Source: Mytilisepta virgata
Taxonomy: Eukaryota > Mollusca > Bivalvia > Mytilida > Mytilidae
Assembly: GCA_028015205.1 (NCBI GenBank)
Contig: CM051518.1
Coordinates: forward strand, 51,942,372 to 52,006,371
Direction of reading: 5' to 3'
DNA length: 64,000 nt
The notes under the pieces were generated by a model, which made no database searches, was not told the DNA's origin, and saw only the letters and a list, made by a program, of their open reading frames with translations. The position numbers and the translations under genes are program-made. Shown here in pieces: positions 23,375 through 35,141 of the stretch (position 1 is its first letter; each line of letters starts with the position of its first letter).

Positions 23375-25585
23375 AGCAAAATGGGTATGATAATCTTACA
23401 CAAAACTTTTTGCCTCCAAATACCAAAGTTTCGATTTTCATCAGAACATTTGTTCAATACAAAATCATAAGGCTATCGATCGTTATCAGCTGCGAAAACA
23501 TATTTCTTATAAATTTTGGCAACATGCCATTCCTCGTCTAAAATTGCAATAGTGATAAGACGGTTCAATGAAGAATTTTTGTTTTCTTTTAATTCCAATA
23601 CTAGTATAACTCTGTCAATTAACATGAAATGGGAATCCTTTCTTCCGATATTGTCAGACTTTAAAACCTTGTTATTAATATTTGTATTGATAATCAACCT
23701 ACATACAAAAAGAAGCCAATGGTTATACATGTATAGCTCATCCAGAAAATGTATTCGTCACCATACCAATAAAAATAATAATTTGGGGGGAACCCCTACA
23801 TTCCGCTTCAGAAAACGGTTTATCTTAGCTATAGTTATGTTAAAAAATGTGCTCCATTGTAACGCATTTAATTTGATATTGTATCAATTTTGATTCGTAG
23901 ATGTTCATTTAGACGAATTATTTCTCATATCACAGGCCAGAAAAAATACGGAGAGACGAAGAAATATCCCAAAAAGTTATATACCAGAACTAAATATTCT
24001 ATCTTGATTCAAGAGATCTCCATACATATAAATATCTGTTTGTTGATACTCGATATCAAGATTTGCATTCTAGTTTACTGGTATATATTAAATTTATATG
24101 ATAAACATAGTAATGGTAACCAGTTAAATGTGTTATTATTCTTGTTTGATAAATTTCCAGTGGCAAATATCAAATGTATTTTCATGACAATAACCTAATG
24201 AACAAATCATCAAAAAGATATCCAGAAAGTGGTTTTCGAGGATCCAATTTTGACTTCAATCCGAAAAAAAAATGTTGAAAGTTGGTTACGGACGGATAAT
24301 TTCGTCTTCTGTTCCTGCCATTAGCCTACTTTTTTCAAATCATACAGAAGTGGTTTATGCAATTTCCTCATAATTACCACATAACCCAAGAGAGATCGTA
24401 TTCCATATCCGCCAAACAGTTCTATCAGTTGAACTCCAAATGATCCATAAAAGGTACCAAGCCAGTTTAAATTTTAAAAATGTGTGAAATTTCATATTTA
24501 AGTTGTATATAAAAAACTACTTGTTCATTGTAGAAAATTTACAATCATACCACGTAATATTATTTTTCCACTTCATTCTTGATTAATTTTTAAGGACAAA
24601 ATCATTATTTGAAGAGTTTGTCAATTTACACAATCATTTACAGATCATCGTTTGCATCGTTCGAACAGTCCCTGAACGCTAATTAAATTTACGTCTGAAA
24701 TCTTCTTGTCATTAATCTAATTTGCCGTTAAGGGTACACCAATTAAATTAATTTCCCCGTGTAAGATTTATGATCAAACAAGTCAACCCCGAATGGTACT
24801 TCTCTAATTAAATCTAAATTACCAATTATTTTGACGATATGTGTTTGACACTTCAGACAATTTTGTTTTTACACCTGTAGAAAACATATGTTTAAGTGGA
24901 ATCGATTGTGTTCAATGATGTGTTTACAGCTTGTATTGTCTAATTGTTTATATTGTCTGATATTTCGAGTTGGGCGGTTCCTCTTCATAAATTTCTTGCT
25001 GTGCAATATTTCATAAATCAACATCAAATCAAACGTTCACAATATATATTTTATATATTTCGTAAATTAATACTTTTTGTTCAATATTCAGAATACTTCT
25101 AGCCATAACTCTGAATTATCCAAATCTGCCAAATTGTATCTCAACAGTTTTTACATTGTTAGTTTAATATAAATATGTTAGAAAAGCAGTTGATGAATTT
25201 ACCAATGTATTTGAAATAAGGTTTCCTCTTCCGACATTTCTTATGAAAGACAGTTTTGACTACCTCGTGTATCTTGTTAAGTTTCGTTTTAAATGTTTTG
25301 AGACTATTGGTATGCGATGTGGTTTCATGTTTTTGTCATTAGATATATTCACAAAAGACCACCCAACACGTAGGTGACTGATATTTGTGGAAAGCTGATT
25401 TTGGGTTAAAAAAATTGACAAACTTACCAATGTTAGTATGAAATCTTCAAAAACCTAACTGTAAAATCCTAAAAGCTCAAAACAGAAAGACAGAAACGGA
25501 TCATAACGTCGACGTTGAGTTTGTATTAACAGAAAGTAAAGCATACCAAGCAGAAAAATTTAATTACACTGTCAACGTCTTCGAA
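23375..25585. other. Intergenic, no gene seen
   Basis: Open frames at 23,516-23,893 and 23,890-24,198 overlap other frames and show no domain. The run of Lys/Ile/Tyr codons fits AT-rich noncoding DNA. Confidence 0.45.
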
Positions 25586-25589
25586 TGGA

Positions 25590-25840
25590 ATCCAAATTGG
25601 AACATTGAAGAGAATAAACATATCATATTTTTATTGAAATCAAAAATTTGTGACAAACGTGACGATTTTAATGTTCCGACTGTGAACTTCTACTTTCTTA
25701 GCAGAAACATACCAAGGTCTCTACCCTATTGGTTGTACATTTCACAGTTGCTTCTTTACTCCCGAGTAGCCGATATTTCAGTAAGATTTCACTTTCTTTT
25801 TGAATTGACACCCGCCGGACTAGACACCTCACCAGACTTT
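25590..25840 (+). pseudogene. Retroelement reverse-transcriptase C-terminal remnant, then family R tail
   Basis: The translation contains K-I-C-DKRDDFNVPTVNF ... RNIPRS ... YISQLLLYSR, the same block as KLYDKRDDF...YISQLVRYSR at 39.43k. This block follows the YIDD reverse-transcriptase core in a retroelement common in invertebrates. The frame then passes into the family R tail ('gacacctcaccagactt') without a stop, so the end of the open frame is not meaningful. Clade (Penelope-like or other) is not resolved. Confidence 0.6.
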
Positions 25841-26932
25841 AAACCACTGCTGTGACGTCACCCTATTCATTTACCGTGGTTTCTTTTTCTAGAATCAACG
25901 CTTCTTTAATCCGTCACTGAAATGAAGTCATCAAATTATATTCAATTGTTCCATTTGTTGTACTTAATTTCATTAAGTTTGAATTGGCTAATTTACTGAT
26001 ATCTGTTCACATCTGGTATTAGTTTAAAAACTTACCTTTTGACTTTGACTTTTGCACTTTTTTATTTGCCGTGACTGGGGTTCGAACTCCCTCCTTCAAG
26101 TAAATTATGTGTCATAGTTCAAGAACACATCGACGAAACCTCTCGGCTACCAATCGGATGATATCCAAATGTCGTTTTTACATATATCAATATGATACGG
26201 TACATTATATACACAGGGCTTTCGCCTTTATATATTTAAAACGACGTTTGTATAGTGTAAGTTGGTGGCCGCAAGGTAAGGATGAGTTGAGAGTAACACT
26301 TGTAGACATAGTTTGAATCTCTGTTTGGGCGTTCCTTTTTTTTCTAAATCTTTGTGTTATCATTGATATAATTTAGTAATAAGAAAAGATCATTATTTTT
26401 TTATTTGATTATTATCGACAATTTCATATAATTCAATAGTAATTTAGAACATTGTTATTTTGATGTTTATGGCAATTTCATCTGTTTCACTGCATATTTT
26501 GACATATTTTTAAAATATAAAAAGTGTAAATCGAGTGGATTTAAACTATTTTTTCTTTCAGTAGCATTATGTTTTACTGGAAAATTAGTTCGACTATGCT
26601 TTATATTCTCAATAATGGACAAATTTCTGAATCATATCCCTTATATTGTAAGTTCATACGGTTTTGTATTAATTTACAATTAAAATCATCAACGTGACTG
26701 TATATATCTAATTGAATAGTGGTATAGAGAATTAAGTTAATTTAAGCTCACACATAATAGGGTCTAATTATGAAAGGAACTGTAATTGGGAAAAGTCGTC
26801 ACAACAATAGTTTAAGTAAGAGATATAATGGATAAGCATTGGTTCATGAAAAACAAACCATTCGCCCTCCGGGCTTATGGTTTCTTTTTCAAGAACCAAC
26901 GCTTATCCATTGTATCTATAAAACTGACACTT
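25840..26932 (-). mobile_element. About 1.1-kb non-autonomous element M, inserted in a family R tail
   Basis: This block is the inverse of the element at about 34,907-37,492 (without its Tc1 insert). Both run from the hairpin 'aatggataagc...gcttatccatt' at one end to 'cagtggttta' at the other. Family R sequence lies on both sides ('gacacctcaccagact' left, 'gacacttcactggcaatatg' right), so M inserted into family R. No protein is encoded. It carries A-box- and B-box-like sequences on the minus strand. Confidence 0.7.
26827..26911. repeat. Terminal hairpin of element M
   Basis: 'aatggataagcattggttc' is inverted as 'gaaccaacgcttatccatt'; the centre 'cgccctccgggc' is GC-rich. The same hairpin in the other orientation lies at 34,922-35,007. 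Confidence 0.85.
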
Positions 26933-27245
26933 CACTGGCAATATGATGGGTGCTGTTAACGGAGGATATGTTTACCCTTCCGGAGTACCTGATGTCACTC
27001 CCGGTTTTCAACAGGAGTTCACATTGCTAGTGCTTTAGTTTCTATGCTGTCTTGTTCTAGTTTTGTTTAGTTTATTATACTTTTTTATGTTTTTAGTTAT
27101 ACATATATATATCCTTGTGGAGTTTGTTTGTTATGTTCCATTCTCCTGACTTTATCTTTTCCTTGGACTTCAAATGTGAGGACTTTTCCCATTGTTTTGT
27201 AGCTTTGGTATTCTTTTGCTGATATTTTATTTACGATGACTTTGT
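26932..27245 (+). mobile_element. Family R tail, continuation after element M
   Basis: Carries 'gtgctgttaacggagg', 'cttccggagtacctgatgtc', 'tctatgctgtcttgttctag', 'gttatgttccattctcctga', and 'gtagctttggtattcttttg' in family order. It completes the tail that starts at 25.6k. Confidence 0.6.
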
Positions 27246-27299
27246 CGACAGGCGAGATTGCTATCACATAAAAGGATCATGTTCAGTCTTTGTTAATTT

Positions 27300-27466
27300 C
27301 ATCGCTTCAAAAATTATATAGTCTTCGTTTCTATCTCACGTACGAGAAAACCTATCTTCAGTGAGATTTCACGTCCTTTCCAGAATTGATACCTCACCGG
27401 ACTTTACACCTCACTGGATTTTACTCACTGGAATTATGACGGGTGTCGTTAACGGAACAGGACACG
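27300..27466 (+). mobile_element. Family R tail, left part of a second tandem copy
   Basis: Blocks 'cttcagtgagatttcacgtc', 'gatacctcaccggactttac', 'ggattttactcactgg' and 'ggtgtcgttaacggaac' match the family. It is cut at 27,466 by the LINE insertion and resumes at 28,745. Confidence 0.6.
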
Positions 27467-28742
27467 ATTCAATTCAATTCAATATTTTATTAACGTCTCA
27501 CCTTATGTATACATAATGATATACACAATAGTTATCATATAAACAGTAATACATAAGCCAATCAATACAGATTTATGAGAGACGATAAAACACATAAAAT
27601 ATAACATGCATAAAATTTAAAGAGACACAATTCTGTACATGCAAATATAAAATTATTTACAGTATAAAACTTCTCTACGTTTTTTCAAGATTAAATTACA
27701 GGTTTTGGCACAAACTCTAAAAATATCTTGATTCGAAAATAAAAATACCATCTTCTGACAACCAGTAAAATTCATAAAATTATCATCAACCTTAAAAGCT
27801 TCACTAAAAAGATGATTTCTAAAATCATGATAAACAGGACAATGTAAAATAACATGCGACTCATCTTCAATTAAATCTGTGCAATTAAAACAACATCTCT
27901 CCTCTAGTCTTAAATTTTCATAACGACCAATTTCCAATCGAATTGGAGCTACCCCACATCTAAATTTAGAAAAGGCGCTACGATCACTAAAAGGTAATAC
28001 AAATTTACAGTAATTTTCAACACAATATTCTGTCTTAAAAAGCTTATACGTTCTTAGCTTATTACGTCCATTACCCCTCCTGGAAGAGAGTGAGTTTACA
28101 TTTCTTTTCCATTCTTCAGTGTAACTTATAAACATTTTTGATAAAATATCTTGTTTCAAAACACACTTATTTATGTTACCATTTATATCACAAAAATAAT
28201 CTAATTGTAAATCAGTTAAATGTTTCCTAACAATATAATTCCAATTTTTAACTATTTTACGTTGCCGACTGACCTCATCTGCCCACGCGAATACTTTTCT
28301 GTTTGTTCGACAGTGATCCATATTTACCAAACGACACCACTGAGAAGCGATAACCTTCCACTGTGTATGGTTGATCGGCACCCAACCCATGTCTCCCATG
28401 ACGTCAAGGTTGGGTGTATATCTACCAACGCCAAGAAAAAATCGACACGCTCGAAGTTGGATAGCATTAATACAGGAATGGCTCTTGTAACCCCAGATTG
28501 CAGCACCATACTCTACAATAGGGCTTACAAGCGAATCAAACAATTTTTTAAAAACATCATATGAAACGCCACCAATGGCTTTACACTTAGCTATAATTAA
28601 ACCAAGAGCCCTGTTCGCAGACTTAGAAACAACCTTAGCGGTTATATCAAAGTCAAGAAATTCGTTCAAGACTAATCCCAAATAACTATAGTCGCTTTTT
28701 AAATTAATAGTCATATCTCCACATTTAAAGATATATCTAGTT
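27467..28742 (-). mobile_element. 5'-truncated non-LTR retrotransposon (LINE)
   Basis: The element reads on the minus strand, begins inside the reverse-transcriptase coding region and ends in a three-unit ATTGA tail at 27,467-27,485. Family R sequence flanks it and is continuous when the insert is removed ('ggtgtcgttaacgg...gacacg' to 'tttacccatccgg', compare 26,962). 5' truncation plus a short tandem tail is the hallmark of target-primed reverse transcription. A long target duplication is not evident; at most 'cg' is shared. Confidence 0.8.
27653..28742 (-). CDS. LINE ORF2 C-terminal fragment (RT thumb/connection and CCHC zinc knuckle)
   Basis: About 362 codons without a stop, from the 5' truncation point to a stop at 27,653. 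Seen: a YLGLVLNEFLDFDI segment typical after the RT core, PIVEYGAAIWGY, and a C-terminal Cys-His knuckle (CCFNCTDL...ESHVILHCPVY). The catalytic YxDD and endonuclease are absent, so it cannot mobilise itself. An apparent start at 28,762 (a GTG) and the following six residues come from the flanking family R repeat, not from the LINE. The unbroken frame suggests a recent insertion. Clade (CR1/Jockey/RTE-like) not resolved. Confidence 0.75.
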
Positions 28743-28744
28743 CG

Positions 28745-28990
28745 TTTACCCATCCGGGGCACCCGATTTCACTCTTGGTTTTTAGTGGGAGTTCACATTG
28801 CCAGTGGTTTACTTTCTATGCTGTCTTGTTTTATTTTCTTTAGTTTTTATATGTTTTTTATTCTTTCAATATTCTTGTGATGTTTGTTTTATTGTGTTCC
28901 ATTCTCATGACTGTCTTTTCCTAATTTGATTTAGAATTTACGGACTTTTCCCACTGTGTTGTCGCTTCCGTATTCTCTTGATGATATCTA
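28745..28990 (+). mobile_element. Family R tail, right part after the LINE
   Basis: 'catccggggcacccgatttc', 'gtgggagttcacattgccag', 'tctatgctgtcttg', 'gttccattctcatgactgtc', and 'tgttgtcgcttccgtattct' are in family order. Confidence 0.65.
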
Positions 28991-29489
28991 AAAGGAACTC
29001 GCAGGAAATGTAAACAATTATGCCATCTAAATAATATATGTATGAATAGAAAGAAAAGACACGAAAATTGAAAAAAAAAATTATTATGGATAGCCTTAAT
29101 AAACGGTGTTAGTTGTTTACTAGTGTCACCCTTCTTATCTCTCCCGTATAAAAACAAAATAACAGGAAATCCCTGTCGTTCTTGAGGTTTCTGTGATTCC
29201 AAATGAAAGGGAACATAGGCAAAAACAGCAATACAATGAGATTACCTATAAACTGAGTATAGGGTCAGAACGATAAGAACAATGGACATAGATGACAAGG
29301 TCAAAATGTTTCCGCTTTGTCTTGTAAAACTAGACCAAGAATTCGGAGGTTTCTGGTCAGATTTTGATGCACATTAATCGGATATACTGACCCCTTTGCA
29401 GGCTTAATACTGTTTGGTCAGAATGAGGTTTAACTCAACTAGCTGGCAATTAGGAAAGATTCTGGTTGTTTGTATATAGTTCTTGCTTG
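28991..29489. other. Intergenic, no gene seen
   Basis: No supported feature; a minus-strand frame at 28,921-29,202 is repeat-derived. Confidence 0.4.
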
Positions 29490-29550
29490 AATATCCGTAA
29501 GAACACAAAGCGGCAAAACAGTGGGGAAAGTCCGTAAATTCGAAATCCTA
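29490..29550 (-). mobile_element. Short family R fragment, minus
   Basis: On the minus strand 'aatttacggactttccccac' and 'tgttttgccgctttg' match the 28.93k region of family R. Confidence 0.5.
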
Positions 29551-31690
29551 GAATTGATTAGATTTACTTCCGCTGCCAATACCATGAATGCAGGTGAAAG
29601 GAATAAACTACATCTGGTGATAATGTGCCATTTTATTTCAAGGAAATACGATTACACGTATAACTTCTGAAATATTGATTTTTTTTTCTATTCAATCAAA
29701 CCTGTTCATCTGGTCATCTGTTGTGGTAAGAATGCACCTTTAATGAAATTATTTATATGCAGTTTCCAATCAAAGTACAAATAAGTTGGTTTTGTACTTA
29801 TGTATTCTTGAATAAAAATTTCTGAATCATATTCTGTAATGCTATTCTTGTGGAAATGTCGCTGATTTGATTGACAAGTTTGATCTGAAATCGATTCCAG
29901 TTTGATTAAAGGACACGTCGGTAAATGATTGCCAGTCTTGTTTGACCTTTTGCGACAATACGTTTAAGACGAAAAATTTTCAAGATATTAATTCGCAGGT
30001 GTCATTGATGAATTGATGGCTAATTCAACTAATTAAGACCCTAACTACGTATTCATTGCATTTGTCAAGTAATTTCCGTTATGTAATACAATTAGTTTGT
30101 GCTGTGACAAAAGGACAAATTAAGGTTATAGATTGTCTGTTGTAAGGCCATTTCTGTGATTCTTTTAAATTGATATAATTACATGAATTATATTATGCAA
30201 TCGGGGATTTTTGTGAATATTCAACAATTTACATATGAATAAACTTTAACGACTGTTGATCGTCTAGGTGAATCCTTTATTATAGACAAGAAACAAGAAA
30301 AAACACTGACATAGCAAATTTGAAATGGACATGGTTTACTTTAAAATTGTGTACCTAAAGGTAAATGAGAAAAAAATTAGGGATTTTAGGGTTGCCTTTT
30401 TAGACTTCCGACTCATTGAAGACGCAAGTCAGTCCACTAGCGACTCGCCAGCTCAAGTTAACATTTGGTTTAACACAGCCATATATGTAAAGTAATCGAC
30501 AAGATAAATTTTGAAAAGTAGTAGAAAACATTTGTTCTAAAATTTGTAGCCTCTGTAACATTGGTCCTATAGACGAGTTTCATTACATTATTATTTGTGA
30601 GTATGGTGCTGTCAAATGATTTAGAGATATGCATATACCATATTATTTGGTGAAATATCCAAATCGACAGAAAATATTCGATATGCTTAAATATTGTAAT
30701 ACAAGTAGTGTTCTCACACAGCTGTGTGTCTTCTTCAAGAAACTATCCGCGTTGTTATAAATATATATATTTCCCATATCCACTGTCCCATATGAATCTT
30801 TTGAATATTTTCTCCAAATTGACGTTACCAACTCAAATTATTTATTAATATATATATGTAATAAGCGTTTCTGATATTATCTTAGTATACTAAGATTTTT
30901 CCAATCCTGCATTTTGAATGCTTAAAGGCGTGGCCTATTACACTGTGTCAATACACGCATTTGGTTGTACTCGTTTCCTTGTTCAATATTTTTATATATA
31001 TATTCATGTATAAATATTTGCTTCACACTCCTGTTACGCAGAATTCTGCGGCTGAGTGTTTCTTTTAAAAATAAAGCTGAAGGTTGAAATTAAATATGTG
31101 AATGTTTAGAACTAAGCAGTACAAATATACTCAATGTAGCTACTGTCAACAGATACCTATGGGATAATTCACTGGGTATCATTTAAGAGTTGATTCCTGC
31201 ATCTTTCTGCTCATTTAAACAGTACATTAAAATTGGTAACACGGATTTAAAAAAATCAAAAGTACTGTATTGACTTTTCATGTTGGGTAATGTTCAGTCT
31301 TTATTAAAATCAACTCCAGCATGTCGAGAAATATAATACAGGTTTGATTGGCCGGATTAAAGTTTTCATCTCATGAATACGATTAGGTATACCTTCAGTT
31401 AGATTCTACCCTGTACTGCATTTAGCACTCACAGAAAACTGTGCCTTTAATGGAATAAGCCATTGCAGTACACCTGGTGTCACTGTCGTTTTTAGTATTG
31501 AATAATTTCACATTTTTTACGTTTTCTGTACTAGTCTTTAGTTTTGTTAGCGTGAGAATTGTTCTGAGTTTATACACTTCGTTCTCTTATTTTTTACTGC
31601 TTTTCTGATCTCAACTCTGTTTATTTGGTCTTTATGGGTTTCTCCTTTCATCGATGTTATTGCCTGGGATCCTTTTGCCATGTAAAAAGC
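29551..31690. other. Intergenic, no gene seen
   Basis: AT-rich DNA. No domain, RNA gene or strong repeat structure found on either strand. Confidence 0.4.
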
Positions 31691-31694
31691 CCTT

Positions 31695-32160
31695 ATGAGA
31701 CGATTTGATATTTATACCCACACTTCGAAGAAGTTCGGGGATATTGTTATCGCCCCCATCCGTCCGTCCGTCTGTCTGTCTGTCTGTCCGTCTGTCTGTC
31801 CGTCTGTCTGTCCGTCCGTCACACTTTCTTGTGACCTAAACTCCTCGTTCATTTTTAACTTCACGCATTTAATTTCTATACAGAATTATCACATAATGTA
31901 TGTAGATGCGCAATAAGGTTTTAGAATTTTTATTTTCAAAAGATGAGTCCCACAGTGGTCGAATTTCAAAAATTAGGAATTTAAGCTTGTGACCTAAACT
32001 ACTCTTTTATTTTTCATTTAATGCATTTAATTTCTATACAGTATTATCAAAAACTGTATCTAGATGTGCAATAAGGTTTTAGAATTTTGATATTCAAAAA
32101 TTAGGGCCCACAGGGGTCGATTTTCAAAAAAAAAAGCTTGTGACCTAAACTCCTCTAATT
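31695..32160 (+). repeat. 158-bp tandem repeat array (plus copy) with (TCCG/TCTG)n microsatellite
   Basis: Starts 'cacacttcgaagaagttcgg', runs through (CCGT/CTGT)n at 31,758-31,820 and 'cacactttcttgtgacctaa', then repeats 'gatgcgcaataaggttttag' at about 31,906 and 'gatgtgcaataaggttttag' at about 32,062. It is the inverse of the 12.0-13.1k array. Confidence 0.75.
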
Positions 32161-32164
32161 CGCA

Positions 32165-32955
32165 ATGTAACAGGAAACACCATTCTGACCTCAAGCATGT
32201 TAATCTTTGATTTTATGCCTAGATAACATGTGCTTAAACAAAGAAGCAGCAAATACTTTTTGGTTTGTAATCCGACCTGGGATCTAACCCTCTACCTCGT
32301 ACCACGAGACCAACATGGAGTTTCTTAAATATATGAAAGTACGTTTAATACATGTCGAGTGTACTTTATTAATTAAGCCTAAATAAACTCACTCTGCAAT
32401 AATAGAATTGCTTTCCTGAAGAACAACTTTAGAATTCTTAATTTACAAAAGTGGCATTTTTATTCTATTTCCGAAATTGAAAAAATGTTGGATCAACAGT
32501 TTTCATCAACTTTGCTAACGTTAGATCAATTTTCATTAATGTATGGAAGCCGAAGTACTCTAATGTTATCATGGGTTTCCATTTGTTTTACTTAAGTTGT
32601 TTGACGCAGAACTGAGTCTTCTATTTTCTTTTAAACTTTTAAGAATGACAAACTATCTTTAAAATGCAACTAGCGTAATAAAATCACACTTTGACCTTTA
32701 ATACCATCCGTTTCTTGACATATGAAAAAGACTGAAATCATTTATCTGGATTCTTTCGTTAAATTAGGAATTAGGATACGATTTAAAAATTATGTATAGA
32801 ACATTTTTTTCGAAGACCAAGAAAATTGAAACTTGTTCTATACCCTTTTTCCTTCAACGGAAGACTAAATAATGTAGTGATACCAAGTGAATGGTACATA
32901 CGAAGTCTTTCATGTACAAACTTACTTTAAAATTAGGTCTGCATAAATTTGTCTT
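32165..32955. other. Intergenic, no gene seen
   Basis: Nothing supported. 'ctctacctcgtaccacgaga' near 32,293 was considered as a tRNA-like remnant, without adequate box matches. Confidence 0.35.
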
Positions 32956-33400
32956 CGATATCTACTTGTCTCCATAACTCCTCTTTGATTTTTTTTATTT
33001 CAGCGAATTTATTTGTTAATAAGATTGTTACTTAGTGCGAGTAGATGTGAAATAAAGGTTTGAATTTTGAAATTCGCTTAATGGTCAGATAATTAACACC
33101 GAAAATGGTCGAATTTTTAACTTCCCTTGTCTCTAGACCACCTAGTATTTATTTTGGGTTACTTTTGGTATCCCGTTCCTAAACGGATCATGTGCAGATG
33201 TGCTAGGAAATGTGTTCTCACCAGTGTATTCTAATATTTTGACCAAAGCAGGAAGAATTGATACTTTGTCAGATGTTCTCATTCATATATTTTGTTTCAG
33301 TTACTTCATTTATTTCTTATTATGTGTAAATGCATGCGCATTAAGGTTCGGAATTTGAATAAGAAGCACTAGTTTAGGACATAATTGGCATGGTCTTCAT
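32956..33400 (+). repeat. Diverged extension of the 158-bp repeat family
   Basis: 'actcctctttgatttttttt', 'gcgagtagatgtgaaataaa', 'ggtttgaattttgaa' and, later, 'gcatgcgcattaaggttcgg' are recognisable degraded units of the 31.7k array. Confidence 0.5.
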
Positions 33401-34503
33401 ATTCAAAACTTGCGAAACATTATTTGAGGTAAGATTACAAATGAATGTCTTTGTAATGGAAATGGGACAAAACAAATTTAAATATTAATTTTATTTAATC
33501 TTTACGAAACTTTATATGAAGATTTGGCGCAATCTGCCTGCAAGTGTAATGACAAGAGGTGCTATAGCTGCCGTTAAATGTCATTCACTGATAGATGTTA
33601 TTTGTTATATATCATGTATATTGTATTTACTTTATTGAATCCCTTTGAACCTTTGTTAAAAGGGTAATATTCCAATCCACAGAAAACAAAATTTGCTTAG
33701 TTAGAAGATAGATGTAGCATGATTTAAACCCCATTAGAATCTTCACTTCCTGTATTTTATTCTTTCTTAATGATTATTTCGTTTCTCCATTAGTCATTAA
33801 AATAACTGTTGACTACAATCTGCTAATGAGAATAGACTTCAATAATATATTTTCCCAAATCTAAACCCCTTTATAATAAACAAGAAGTGCTTCAAAAATT
33901 AAGAACATGCATAAATGATATTTGTTGGTAATTGATGTTGTGCTAGATAAATGTCCATTAGCAGAGATACTGACAAATTCCTTGTACGATTGTGTATATT
34001 ATAACAGTTGTGTTTTAAACTTAAAGACTTAAATTTGCGTCTTTCTTACATTGAAATAAGGCTTTTAATGTCACAGGAAGTATTCCAACTAAAGTGTTGC
34101 TAATGTATATTTAAAACATTTTTATTTTACATTGGGTTTTCTGAGGAGATGCATGAAATTTTGCCTCCTGAACGAGATGAAATGAGGAAACTTTATAGAC
34201 AGCCTTTTTCCAGCTATGCAATTAGATTTTTAAAGGACATTGTTCGACCACGGACGACGGACGGTCAGTGATAGCAATAGGTCACAAGTTCAGTTGGATG
34301 AGTTGAGCTAAAAATGACTAAAAATATCTGCATTTTGATAATAGTAGTGTATCACCTCTTGCTTGATTCCTATACGAGACTGTACTTTAAATATAGCAAA
34401 AAAAACTTTAATAGAGACGGCTTAATTACTAAATTCCATTGATTTTTTTTCTAATTGTATGTTGAACTAGATAAAAGATTCAGAGATTAAATTTTATGAA
34501 ACG
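33401..34503. other. Intergenic; small repeat fragment at 34,240-34,320
   Basis: On the minus strand 'cttgtgacctattgctatca' and 'gaccgtccgtcgtccgtgg' resemble the start of GCTCACCTG-family repeats. Otherwise nothing seen. Confidence 0.4.
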
Positions 34504-34921
34504 GGGGCCGGTTTCAAGAAGCTATCCTAAGACCTGTCATAAGGTATATCTTAGGACATATCTTAGACGTCGTGTCGAAGCTGTCTTAGGATTATCTTAA
34601 CAAAATTGATATGTGTTTTCCAAATATTTCTAAACGTATTGATTAATATCCCTACTTACATCATTTGAAAATTGATTTTTCAAAGAAAAAAATGAAGTGT
34701 AATTATAAATAATCTATTAATTGGACACCAATATACATTTAAAAAATAAATTACAAAATGAAAAGAAAAAAAGAATGAAATGATAACTACATTTTTTCTA
34801 CAAGTGAGTTGAGTTCAATTTGTCACTGTATCGGTTATAAAAAAGGTTAAAGGATAAAATCGTGCATACTTGCTATAAATACATTGAATGTTCATTGTTG
34901 TTAAATCAGTATTATAGATAC

Positions 34922-35007
34922 AATGGATAAGCGTTGGTTCTTGAAAAAGAAACCATGAGCCCGGAGGGCGAATGGTTTGTTTTCCATGAGCCAACGCTTA
35001 TCCATTA
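34922..35007. repeat. Terminal hairpin of element M, second copy
   Basis: 'aatggataagcgttggttct' is inverted as 'gagccaacgcttatccatt'; the centre 'gcccggagggcg' is GC-rich. Confidence 0.85.
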
Positions 35008-35141
35008 TATCTCTTACTTAAACTATTGTTGTGACGACTTTTCCCAATTACCTTTCCTTTCTTAATTAGACTCTATTATCATGATTATGTGTGAGTTTAA
35101 ATTAACTTAATTCTCTATACTACTTTTCAATTAGATATATA

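Noticed and set aside
28743..28762. Apparent start codon and first residues (MPRMGK) of the LINE frame
   Set aside because: These codons are family R flank, as shown by copies at 26,975 and 17,990; the LINE begins at about 28,742.
32270..32340. Possible tRNA-like sequence on the minus strand
   Set aside because: The B-box position reads 'gttagatcc', which misses the consensus, and the arms do not pair.
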